Positions 34,899 to 43,717 of a DNA stretch of 64,000 nt are shown in pieces (position 1 is the stretch's first letter; each line of letters opens with the position of its first letter). The notes beneath the pieces were generated by a model. The model had not been told where the DNA came from and did no database searches. It saw nothing but the letters and a program-made list of their open reading frames with translations. Location: contig NZ_AWUK01000027.1 of assembly GCF_000499205.1 (NCBI RefSeq), positions 93,884 to 157,883 of the forward strand, given 5' to 3'. The translations under genes and the position numbers were made by a program. The stretch comes from Paenibacillus sp. MAEPY2. GTDB taxonomy: Bacteria; Bacillota; Bacilli; Paenibacillales; Paenibacillaceae.

Positions 34899-34926
34899 AA
34901 AAGGAAAGATTCCCTTTTATTTTTTG
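34899..34926 (+). terminator. Weak terminator after uppP
   Basis: AAAAGG (34899-34904) pairs with CCTTTT (34913-34918), followed by ATTTTTT. The stem is only 6 bp and AT-rich, so some read-through into the PKS operon is possible. Confidence 0.45.
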
Positions 34927-34984
34927 GGGTAAAATTAGCGGTTAGCTAAAGGGACATTCATCTACTGAGGTGGGAGCGCAAAAT

Positions 34985-35728
34985 ATGACTGCATTCATCG
35001 TAAAGCAAAGCATCATGTTTGTCATACTGTATGGAATCCAATTTTTGATCGGTACGATTGTACTCAAATATCGGTTGCGTGTGAACTACGCTCGTAAAAT
35101 TGTTCATTTCATGTCATTTATTACACCGATGGCTATCGAATTGATCGTGAGCTCCAGTACGGGATATACCGGGCCTATTTTTATCGTCGGAATGCTGATG
35201 AACTGTGTAATAATGCTCATCTATATTAAGCCAATTCGTGAGAAAAGTGTATTGGTTCATCGCATGTTTGCCTCGTTTGACCGACCAGAGGACCGTCCTC
35301 ATACCTTGCTATGGATGAATACGCAATTAATTGCCGGCTACGTTGTTCTGGCACCCTGCTTTCTATACTTTCAAAGTATAGGTTATGGCACGCTGGCCTT
35401 TATCCCGGTCATCATCAATGGACTTGGAGACGGACTTGCCGAACCGATCGGTATTCGCTTTGGGAAGCATAAATATCGTGTTCATGCCTTGTTTTCCAAG
35501 AAAAAGTTTACCAGAAGTATTGAAGGCAGTTTATGTGTGTTTTTATCAGCGGTACTTATTTTGCTGGTATTCGCAAGTAGTTTTACCGTACCGCAACTCG
35601 TTGTGGCACTTCTGGTTCTTCCTATAGCTGTAACTCTGGCTGAGGCATTCTCACCCCATACCGTAGATACTCCGTTTATACTGATTGTTGGTTTTGCGTG
35701 TCTGTATATGATTATTTCATTCGTTTAA
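34985..35728 (+). CDS. CTP-dependent polyprenol/dolichol-kinase-like membrane protein
   Basis: 247 residues from ATG 34985 with GAGGTGGGAG upstream; a GTG at 34970 is inside that site. About seven membrane helices. The RKIVHFMSF element and the INGLGDGLAEPIGIRFGKHKYR ... RSIEGSLCVFL block are the conserved features of dolichol kinase/VTE5-type enzymes and CTP-dependent lipid kinases (GDxxAxxxG, then K-x-x-EGS). In the family, these phosphorylate phytol, farnesol, dolichol or diacylglycerol. Only 15 bases separate it from the PksB-like hydrolase gene, so it is probably the first gene of the PKS operon. The substrate is unknown. Confidence 0.78.
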   Translation: MTAFIVKQSIMFVILYGIQFLIGTIVLKYRLRVNYARKIVHFMSFITPMAIELIVSSSTGYTGPIFIVGMLMNCVIMLIYIKPIREKSVLVHRMFASFDRPEDRPHTLLWMNTQLIAGYVVLAPCFLYFQSIGYGTLAFIPVIINGLGDGLAEPIGIRFGKHKYRVHALFSKKKFTRSIEGSLCVFLSAVLILLVFASSFTVPQLVVALLVLPIAVTLAEAFSPHTVDTPFILIVGFACLYMIISFV

Positions 35729-35743
35729 CAAGGAGAATAGCAC

Positions 35744-36424
35744 ATGACAACCAGTGAATACAAAGTGCTTGCCATAAAGTCCAGTTATGGTGCGTTCATC
35801 AATTATAGCTATGTTGTCGTTGATAAAACGACTCGCGAGGCAGCCGTTATTGATCCTTCTTGGGATCTGGAAGCCATTCTTGATTCCCTGGCAGCGGAAC
35901 AGGCCACGCTTACTCACATTCTGTTAACGCATTCCCATGTTGATCATGTAAATCTGGTGGGGGCATTGCTGGAGCGTTTCAATCCTGAGGTATATATGGG
36001 AGCTGTGGAAATTGAATTTTTTAGGTACCAATGTGAAAATTTGAAACCCGTAAAGGATCAGGATGCCATTTTGCTGGGTAACACACTGATATCCTGTATG
36101 CTGACCCCTGGGCACACGCCGGGTTCCATATGTTTTTCATTGCAAGACCATATTTTTACAGGAGATACTCTATTTGCGGAGGGATGTGGCATATGCTCTG
36201 AGCGCGGAGGGGACCCGGGTGCGATGTATCACAGTTTACAAAAAATACGGGAACGAGTACATCCTTCTGTCAGGGTATACCCTGCGCATTCGTTTGGCCT
36301 TGAACCGGGTCAGACACTTGATATGCTGCTTGAGAGAAATATATATTTTAATATTTTGGATGAAGAACAGTTTATTGCTTTTCGAATGCGAAAGAATCAG
36401 CCGGATGCCAAAAGCTTTGTGTGA
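35744..36424 (+). CDS. PksB/BaeB-type metallo-beta-lactamase-fold hydrolase
   Basis: 226 residues from ATG 35744 with AAGGAG at 35731-35736. The zinc-binding motif THSHVDHVNLVGAL and a second-metal motif GHTPGSICF, with FTGDTLFAEGCG and YPAHS, place it in the glyoxalase-II-like group. Such proteins (PksB, BaeB, DifB) head trans-AT PKS operons of Bacillus and are thought to hydrolyse stalled or mis-acylated carrier-protein thioesters. It ends 20 bases before the AT-ER gene. Confidence 0.9.
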   Translation: MTTSEYKVLAIKSSYGAFINYSYVVVDKTTREAAVIDPSWDLEAILDSLAAEQATLTHILLTHSHVDHVNLVGALLERFNPEVYMGAVEIEFFRYQCENLKPVKDQDAILLGNTLISCMLTPGHTPGSICFSLQDHIFTGDTLFAEGCGICSERGGDPGAMYHSLQKIRERVHPSVRVYPAHSFGLEPGQTLDMLLERNIYFNILDEEQFIAFRMRKNQPDAKSFV

Positions 36425-36444
36425 AGGAACAAGGGGCGTGACAT

Positions 36445-39400
36445 ATGAAGGAAAATATTGTTTTTATGTTCTCCGGTCAGGGTTCACAATATATTCAGGC
36501 GGGAAAAGAATTATACCGGAGTTATCCGGTGTTTCACCAATGGATGCTGCAGATGGATCGTTGGGTTCAAGACATCGGCGGCAGATCCATTATACAGGAA
36601 TTATATGATTCAAATCGGTCTTATTCTGATGTTTTCGAGGAAACTCTAATTACACATCCTGCCATTTATATGCTGGAATATGCGCTTGCCAGGACGTTAA
36701 TGGAGAGGGGGGTTATACCCACAACCGTTGTTGGCACCAGTTTGGGGGAGTTTGCGGCAGCGGCTGTATCCAACGTAATGACTCCCAAGGCGGGACTGGA
36801 AGCAGTTTATAGACAAGCTGAAATCATGCACAGGACGTGTACTCCGGGAGGCATGCTGGCTGTATTGCATAGTCGCGACGTCTATGACACTAATCCGGAG
36901 CTGTATGGGGAGTGCGAGCTAATTGCTGTAAATTCGTCAAATCATCTAGTCATCTCCGGGAGTTTGAGAGGGGTTACAAGAGCAGAGAGTTGGCTTAAAA
37001 ACCAAGGGCTTTCTTATGTCAGACTGCCTGTGACTCAGGGTTTTCATTCAGCCTGTATCAATCCTGCGGCCAAAGAGTATTTAGCCTATCTAAACACGCA
37101 GTCTTACAATGTTCCCACGATCCCGCTTGTCTCCAGCTTAACCGGACAACCTGTCACCAAAGTATCAACCGACCATTTTTGGCGAGTTGTCAAGGAACCG
37201 ATTCAATTCTCTCAGGCGTTATCTCATATAAGAGAAGAGAAACCGAATAGTATATTTCTGGATTTGGGGCCTTCGGGCACACTTTCCAGCCTCGTGAATC
37301 AGATTAGCCCCCGGAAGGAACGAACATGTATAACCATGACACCCTTCCATCAGGATGTAAAACATGTAGAACAGATCATTAGTTGTTATGCCAATTCGAA
37401 TGAAACTGGAGGGGATGAACCTTTGTGGGCATATGTATTTCCAGGACAGGGATCACAGAAATTGGGCATGGGTGAAGGGTTGTTTGAGCAGTTTCCAGAG
37501 CTGACCCGGCAGGCGGATGATATTCTTGGATATTCCATTCGGGAACTGTGTATGTATGATCGTTCTCAGCAATTAAGCCTCACAGAATATACGCAGCCAG
37601 CTTTGTTTGTAGTTAACGCCATGACATATTTACATAAGATCAAGGAAACGGGCAGAAAGCCAAGCCTGGTTTCGGGTCACAGTTTGGGAGAATACAATGC
37701 GCTTTTTGCGGCAGACGTATTTGATTTTGCTACAGGACTGAAGCTTGTACGCAAAAGAGGAGAACTCATGAGCAAAGCCCCTAAAGGGGGAATGGCCGCT
37801 GTGATCGGTCTAACGGATATTGCCATAAAAAAAATCCTTCAACAATATGGGCTGCATCAACTGGACATCGCCAATCTGAACTCCCCAACCCAAATTGTAC
37901 TGGCAGGACCTCTAGAAATCATTGATCAGGCCAAAACGATTTTTGAACAAACTGGCGCACAGATGTATATCCCTCTCAGGGTCAGCGGGGCATTTCATTC
38001 CCGTTATATGGAACAATCAGCGAAACAATTTGAACAGTACCTCCAGCGTTATTCATTTTCCGCTCCAACGATGACCATCATTTCGAATTATACGGCTATG
38101 CCCTATCGCTTGAATGAAATTCATGGCAATTTGGTCCAACAAATTACACATCCCGTTCGCTGGTGTGAAACGGTAAGGGTTCTGATGGGCATGGGAGTAA
38201 ACACAATAGAAGAGATAGGTCCGGGCAACGTGCTGACTAAGCTCGTTACCAAGATTCAGACAGAGTGTGAGCCCATTGTATATCGCCCTGATCACATGTC
38301 TGTGGAACCGTCACCGTCAGCAGTTCACTCCACTTCTCCAACATCATCCGCCATACAGCCCGGCAGCAAAGGAACTCGACTGTCCGAATCCCTAGGCTCA
38401 AAACAATTTAAAAAGGACTACAATTTGAAATGGGCCTATTTGACAGGTGCAATGTACAAAGGGATTGCTTCTCCCGAGATGGTTGTTAAAGTGGGGCAAT
38501 CAGGAATGATGGGTTTTTTGGGGACAGGTGGGCTAAGTTTGAAACAGATCGAAGAAGGAATCGATTATATACAACAGCATTTGCAGGATGGACAGGCGTA
38601 TGGGTTAAATCTTCTGCATCAAATGACTCATCCTGAGCGAGAGGAAGAACAAGTTAACTTATTACTGCGTAAAGGTGTACATACAGTAGAGGCTTCCGCC
38701 TTCATGGGTGTTACTCCGGCATTAATTCAGTATCGTGCCCATGGATTGAAGCGTTCTTCAGATGGGCGGGTAACTGCAACCAATCGCATTATTGCCAAGG
38801 TATCCAGACCTGAAGTAGCTGAAGTATTTTTAAGTCCCGCTCCAGAATTTATGGTTGAGAGGTTGTTAAAGGAAAACAAGATTACATCTGCTCAGGCAGA
38901 ACTCCTGAAAAAAGTACCTGTTGCAGAAGATCTTTGTCTTGAGTCTGATTCAGGCGGACATACAGATGCGGGCGTGGCTTATGTCATGCTGCCTGCAATA
39001 GTTCGTCTTCGAAATAGAATGATGGAAAAGTACAGTTATTCAAGAAACATTTGCATAGGTGCTGGGGGCGGTATTGGTACACCTGAAGCCGCAGCAGCAG
39101 CCTTTCTGCTCGGAGCGGATTTCATTGTAACCGGTTCAATTAATCAATGCACTGTTGAAGCAGCTACTAGCGACACTGTGAAGGATTTACTACAGGACAT
39201 GAATATACAGGACACGGAATATGCCCCTGCTGGAGACATGTTTGAGATCGGAGCCAAGGTGCAGGTGCTTCGCAAAGGTGTATTTTTCCCCGCCAGGGCG
39301 AACAAGCTCTATGATCTGTACCGGCAGCATGATTCATTGAATGACATTAGTGAAAAAAACAAACAGCAGCTGGAAAACAAATATTTCAAAAAAACCTTTG

Positions 39401-39732
39401 AAGAAGTATACCGCGAGGTTGTTCAATATCGATCTCTCGAGGAAATACAGAAAGCTGAACAGAATCCCAAATACAAAATGGCATTGGTATTCAAGTGGTA
39501 TTTTGCCCATAGCACAAAGCTTGCCATGGAAGGAGCAAAAGGTCATCAGGTCGATTATCAGATCCACTGCGGTCCTGCCTTGGGTGCTTTTAATCAATGG
39601 GTAAAAGGCACACCGCTTGAGGACTGGAGAAACCGTCGTGTAGCTGAAGTGGGCATAAAGCTGATGGAAGATACGGCTTTGGTTTTGGAGGAACGCTTGA
39701 AGCAATTGGCTGTGGCGGTTGAGATAAACTAA
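36445..39732 (+). CDS. Fused acyl hydrolase - malonyl-ACP acyltransferase - enoyl reductase (trans-AT PKS helper)
   Basis: 1095 residues. AT1 (about residues 3-290) begins FSGQGSQ and has Ser99 in GTSLGE and His in GFHSAC. AT2 (about 325-615) has Ser413 in GHSLGE and His in AFHSRY. The Arg that binds the malonyl carboxylate is present in AT2 (KRGELM) but is Gln in AT1 (RQAEIM), the pattern of PedC/PksD-type acyl hydrolases. The C-terminal about 420 residues are a PfaD-like FMN enoyl reductase (GMMGFLGTGG, VEASAFMG, AGGGIGTPEAAAAAFLLGADFIVTGS). So one protein may edit stalled chains, load malonyl onto every PKS ACP, and reduce enoyl intermediates. Start ATG 36445 with AAGGGGCG upstream. Confidence 0.92.
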   Translation: MKENIVFMFSGQGSQYIQAGKELYRSYPVFHQWMLQMDRWVQDIGGRSIIQELYDSNRSYSDVFEETLITHPAIYMLEYALARTLMERGVIPTTVVGTSLGEFAAAAVSNVMTPKAGLEAVYRQAEIMHRTCTPGGMLAVLHSRDVYDTNPELYGECELIAVNSSNHLVISGSLRGVTRAESWLKNQGLSYVRLPVTQGFHSACINPAAKEYLAYLNTQSYNVPTIPLVSSLTGQPVTKVSTDHFWRVVKEPIQFSQALSHIREEKPNSIFLDLGPSGTLSSLVNQISPRKERTCITMTPFHQDVKHVEQIISCYANSNETGGDEPLWAYVFPGQGSQKLGMGEGLFEQFPELTRQADDILGYSIRELCMYDRSQQLSLTEYTQPALFVVNAMTYLHKIKETGRKPSLVSGHSLGEYNALFAADVFDFATGLKLVRKRGELMSKAPKGGMAAVIGLTDIAIKKILQQYGLHQLDIANLNSPTQIVLAGPLEIIDQAKTIFEQTGAQMYIPLRVSGAFHSRYMEQSAKQFEQYLQRYSFSAPTMTIISNYTAMPYRLNEIHGNLVQQITHPVRWCETVRVLMGMGVNTIEEIGPGNVLTKLVTKIQTECEPIVYRPDHMSVEPSPSAVHSTSPTSSAIQPGSKGTRLSESLGSKQFKKDYNLKWAYLTGAMYKGIASPEMVVKVGQSGMMGFLGTGGLSLKQIEEGIDYIQQHLQDGQAYGLNLLHQMTHPEREEEQVNLLLRKGVHTVEASAFMGVTPALIQYRAHGLKRSSDGRVTATNRIIAKVSRPEVAEVFLSPAPEFMVERLLKENKITSAQAELLKKVPVAEDLCLESDSGGHTDAGVAYVMLPAIVRLRNRMMEKYSYSRNICIGAGGGIGTPEAAAAAFLLGADFIVTGSINQCTVEAATSDTVKDLLQDMNIQDTEYAPAGDMFEIGAKVQVLRKGVFFPARANKLYDLYRQHDSLNDISEKNKQQLENKYFKKTFEEVYREVVQYRSLEEIQKAEQNPKYKMALVFKWYFAHSTKLAMEGAKGHQVDYQIHCGPALGAFNQWVKGTPLEDWRNRRVAEVGIKLMEDTALVLEERLKQLAVAVEIN

Positions 39733-39760
39733 CTTTTAGCATTGTGGGGGACAGGGGTGT

Positions 39761-42700
39761 GTGATGATGCGACAAAAGAAGGACATGAAGCCAACATCCG
39801 ATATTGATCCGGGAATTTGCCTTGCGGATATTGCAATTGTTGGTATGGCATGCAGGTTTCCACAGGCTGATCATTATACGACGTTTTGGGATAATCTTGC
39901 GAATGGTGTAGATTCCATCAAGGAGATTCCTCCAGATCGATGGGATGTATCGAAATTCTATTCTCAAGATATTGAAGCCCCGAATAAGAGCATTGGGAAA
40001 TGGTGCGGTCTGCTGGATAATGTGTATTCTTTTGATCACCGCTTTTTTAGCATCTCTCCCCGAGAGGCCAAAAATATGGACCCACAGCAACGAATTATGC
40101 TAGAAGTTTCCTGGCAATGCATTGAGGATTCCGGGATATCACTTCAAAGGTTACAAAATCAGGTCACTTCCGTTTATGCCGGAGTAATGACAGTAGATCA
40201 CCGCCAAATGGCCTCCCATCCCGAATTGGAGACAGATAGCTACGCCTGCCTTGGAAATTATGAAAGCATTCTTGCCAATCGGATTTCTTACGTCATGGAT
40301 CTCAAGGGGGCCAGCATAACCGTGAATGCAGCTTGTGCTTCCTCGCTAGTAGCCGTTCATGAAGCGAAGCTAGCCTTGCAACGAAAAGAGTGCAATTACG
40401 CATTGGCTGCATGTGTGAATCTGAATCTGCACCCATGGAAGTTTATTTCATTTTCCAAGTCCAGAATGTTAAGTCCGGATGGACGTTGTAAAACCTTTGA
40501 TAAGGAAGCCAATGGTTATGTACCAGGCGATGGAGCAGGGGTGCTTTTGCTTCAAAGGCTTGAAGATGCGTTAGCGGAAGGCAATCATATCCACGGGATT
40601 ATCAAGGGATCTGCCTGCAATCATGGCGGAAGAAGCGCATCCATAACCGCTCCGCGTATGAAGGCACAACAAGACGTCATCTTGGCTGCGTATCAGGATG
40701 CGGGTATTTCCCCGGAAATGGTCACGTATATTGAGGCACATGGAACCGGCACGTCATTGGGAGATCCGATCGAAATTGAAGCGCTCAAAAATGCATTTGC
40801 TACCTATACTTCCCGTACCCAGTTCTGTCGAATTGGCTCGGTGAAAACCAATATTGGCCACCTTGAGAGTGCTGCAGGCATGGCTGGTATTGTTAAAGTG
40901 ATCATGATGATGAAACATGGCAAAATACCGGCCAACCTTCATTTTAACGACCCTAATCCCGTCATAGATTTTAAGAGTACTCCTTTTGAGGTGGCCAGCC
41001 ATCTAACCGATTGGAACAGTGCTGGCGATGGGCTGCCTTTAAGAGCGGGCATAAGCTCTTTCGGCTTTGGTGGAGTTAACGCACATCTGGTGATTGAACA
41101 ATGGTGCGCTGCACCCTTGCACAAACAGAGGGGGGAAGCAGCTGAAGTCCGTTCTCAGTTATTCACGCTTTCAGGCAAAACGAAGTGGCATTTGGAAAAA
41201 CAGCTTGAATCATGGCGAGCATTCTCGCTTACTCCCCAGTTTGATGAATGTACGCTGCGTGATATTAGCGGAACGCTGCTCACGGGAAGAGTGGCTTCTC
41301 CTTACCGCTATGCCGTCATGGCAGACAGCTTGCAGCAGTTAAAGGAAAAGTTGCATTTAGAGTCAGGACTTTCATCTAAGCCAAAACAGGAAAAGTGGGC
41401 AATAAGAATGGGTCATTTTTCCTGTTTGAATTATGAGCAATTTAGCATGTCAACCCGTGATTTACCGCATGTGCAAGACTTTGTCCAATCCTTACTGGAC
41501 CAAATTGCTAATCGCTCACTGGCCGATCACTATCGGCGGATGTTCTACAATGAACCATGGGAGAAAGAGACACTTTCCTGTTGTCAGTTCATTGCAGGAT
41601 ACGCCGTCCTTCGATGTTTACTGGAAGCGGGCTTAAAAGTGGAATGGATGACAGGGGAACATACAGGCATGTGGGCTGTTCTTGGCGTAAACCAAATGAT
41701 TGCTCCCGAACAAATCCTTGCGAGGCTTGCTGGGAGAGATGAAACAGACTTCATTCAACTCAATCGTCCGTATCTGCCCTATTTTGATCCAACATTGCAG
41801 GATATTTTGTATCCGAGTTCTTTTGACGAGTCTTATCTCCGGCGTCTGTTGGGTAGCTCGCAAGTTGAAAGTGTGGGCTCTGGGGATAGCAGAGATGACC
41901 AATTGGAATACCCAATGGTAAGTGATTACGAACGGGTTCAATATTATCTGACGAAGGGTCAATCCCTTATCTCTCATCAGTTCACCTTCAGAAAGTATAT
42001 GGATGAATGGTCGAATCTGCTAGGTAAAGTAAGTGGGAACGAGTGGGATTTAGGGGAGTTGCTTGGGAATCCCGTTGATGTCCTGTTGTTTACGGAGCTT
42101 TCCGCTCAACAGTTATTCATTATGGTTACGGCTGTGGCTCATTCCCTGCGAAGGTTGAACCGCAAGTGGGATTTGACCATAATGGCTGAGCCTGATCCAC
42201 GTTTCGAAGAAATGCTGGACCTGATGGACGATCACATCTTACTTCCAGAAATGGTCGCCCGGCTTGTTTTGGATTCCAATGCGGATTATAAGGCTGTTGT
42301 CCAATCCATGAACCTGAAACAGCAAGAGATCTATACGAACCAAAATGACAAGCAGTTATATGCCCGAAACGATAATCTTCCCGAAATTGGAAGCGCTGAG
42401 CTATGGCTTCGTCAAATGCAGGAAAGCCAGATTGAGCTGGGGAAAATTTCGTCAGACATCAAAATCATCGACATCGGTGCATTTCAATCTGCCTCACCTG
42501 ATACGCTGAAACTCGCTTTAAAAGAGGATGAAGCGGGAGATGATGTCTGGAATTTTCTCTGTCAGTTATGGCTCCATGGCGTGAATGTGAGATGGGACCT
42601 ATGGTTCCCTCCAGGAACATTTAACAAGCTTGCCCTGCCGACTCAGCGTTTCGATTCTGTAATCCATCGATTACATCATAATGATGATACCGTAGCTGAT

Positions 42701-43717
42701 GTAGCTAAAGAATCAGTTACGGATGTACATGCAATTACAAGTGTGTATGGGAAAGGACTGGGATCGACTTTGCATCCGATGATCGGCTGGAATGCCTCAA
42801 CCTTGGATGAATTCAAGTACCAAACGCTGTTTACAGGCAAAGAATTTTTTCTGAATGATCACCTCGCAGACGGTAAACGGACATTACCAGGTGTTGCTTA
42901 TTTGGAGATGGCATTAGCCGCTGCGCAGAATGCTGGCATCCAGGAGGTCAGCGGTTTTGATGAAGTGGTGTGGTCCATACCCTTAACGGTCATAGAGCAT
43001 CCGGTTGAAGTAAATATTTCTTTGTCCAAAGCTCGGGGAAAAGTTCAGTTCCACGTTTGGACCGGCGATGAGGCGAACTCCAGAAAAATTTACGGACAAG
43101 GTACGTTGTATGGAATAAAGACAGATGGCAACAAACAGGACGCGCGACAACGAAGTCCATTTGGAACGAACCAGGATATCGATGCGATTAGAAAAAGATG
43201 TATTATCCCTGTTCCGGAAGTATATCCCAAACTTGAGAGGCTTCAACTGATCTATGGACCTTCCTTTCAGTCCATAACGGAATGCTGTATAGGTGAAAAC
43301 GAGGCTATTGCCAGGTATGTGCTTCCGATCCATTGTCATGAACAGTCACACGCGTATACGCTGCATCCTGTAACGATGGACAGCGCTCTGCAGACAGCGA
43401 TGCTATTTGTCCAAAAGGTGAGCTCTGTTCCTTGTATGCCCTATTCCATAGGTGCGGTCAAGTGGTGGAATCGGCTTCCAGACAAGGGAAGTGTGTATGT
43501 CAGACAACAGGGTAAACAAGGGGGAAAAGCATTTAAGTTTGATATGGTATGGCTTGATGAGCAGGAACAAATATGCATGGAAATGAGCGATTTTACGGTA
43601 AGACCGGTTCAGAACAAAAAACACCATGCAAAGGACCCATTAAAAACACTTTTGCAAAAATTGGAAGCCGGAGAGGTCGAGCCTATTGATGTCTTAACTT
43701 ATATGGAGGAGCGATGA
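39761..43717 (+). CDS. Trans-AT PKS protein 1: KS - large insert - DH
   Basis: 1318 residues; three start codons in a row (GTG 39761, ATG 39764, ATG 39767) follow AGGGG. KS1 is about residues 22-445, with catalytic Cys192, His327 and His367. The active-site context is VNAACASS instead of the usual DTACSSS. An unusually long region of about 550 residues separates KS1 from DH, where PKS2 has about 190. DH (about 1010-1270) has HLADGKRTLP with His1034 and MDSALQ with Asp1207. The KR and ACP of this module are in the next protein. The C-terminal LLQKLEAGEVEPIDVLTYMEE helices resemble the N terminus of PKS2 and probably dock to it. No loading domain precedes KS1. ATGA overlap with PKS2. Confidence 0.9.
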   Translation: MMMRQKKDMKPTSDIDPGICLADIAIVGMACRFPQADHYTTFWDNLANGVDSIKEIPPDRWDVSKFYSQDIEAPNKSIGKWCGLLDNVYSFDHRFFSISPREAKNMDPQQRIMLEVSWQCIEDSGISLQRLQNQVTSVYAGVMTVDHRQMASHPELETDSYACLGNYESILANRISYVMDLKGASITVNAACASSLVAVHEAKLALQRKECNYALAACVNLNLHPWKFISFSKSRMLSPDGRCKTFDKEANGYVPGDGAGVLLLQRLEDALAEGNHIHGIIKGSACNHGGRSASITAPRMKAQQDVILAAYQDAGISPEMVTYIEAHGTGTSLGDPIEIEALKNAFATYTSRTQFCRIGSVKTNIGHLESAAGMAGIVKVIMMMKHGKIPANLHFNDPNPVIDFKSTPFEVASHLTDWNSAGDGLPLRAGISSFGFGGVNAHLVIEQWCAAPLHKQRGEAAEVRSQLFTLSGKTKWHLEKQLESWRAFSLTPQFDECTLRDISGTLLTGRVASPYRYAVMADSLQQLKEKLHLESGLSSKPKQEKWAIRMGHFSCLNYEQFSMSTRDLPHVQDFVQSLLDQIANRSLADHYRRMFYNEPWEKETLSCCQFIAGYAVLRCLLEAGLKVEWMTGEHTGMWAVLGVNQMIAPEQILARLAGRDETDFIQLNRPYLPYFDPTLQDILYPSSFDESYLRRLLGSSQVESVGSGDSRDDQLEYPMVSDYERVQYYLTKGQSLISHQFTFRKYMDEWSNLLGKVSGNEWDLGELLGNPVDVLLFTELSAQQLFIMVTAVAHSLRRLNRKWDLTIMAEPDPRFEEMLDLMDDHILLPEMVARLVLDSNADYKAVVQSMNLKQQEIYTNQNDKQLYARNDNLPEIGSAELWLRQMQESQIELGKISSDIKIIDIGAFQSASPDTLKLALKEDEAGDDVWNFLCQLWLHGVNVRWDLWFPPGTFNKLALPTQRFDSVIHRLHHNDDTVADVAKESVTDVHAITSVYGKGLGSTLHPMIGWNASTLDEFKYQTLFTGKEFFLNDHLADGKRTLPGVAYLEMALAAAQNAGIQEVSGFDEVVWSIPLTVIEHPVEVNISLSKARGKVQFHVWTGDEANSRKIYGQGTLYGIKTDGNKQDARQRSPFGTNQDIDAIRKRCIIPVPEVYPKLERLQLIYGPSFQSITECCIGENEAIARYVLPIHCHEQSHAYTLHPVTMDSALQTAMLFVQKVSSVPCMPYSIGAVKWWNRLPDKGSVYVRQQGKQGGKAFKFDMVWLDEQEQICMEMSDFTVRPVQNKKHHAKDPLKTLLQKLEAGEVEPIDVLTYMEER

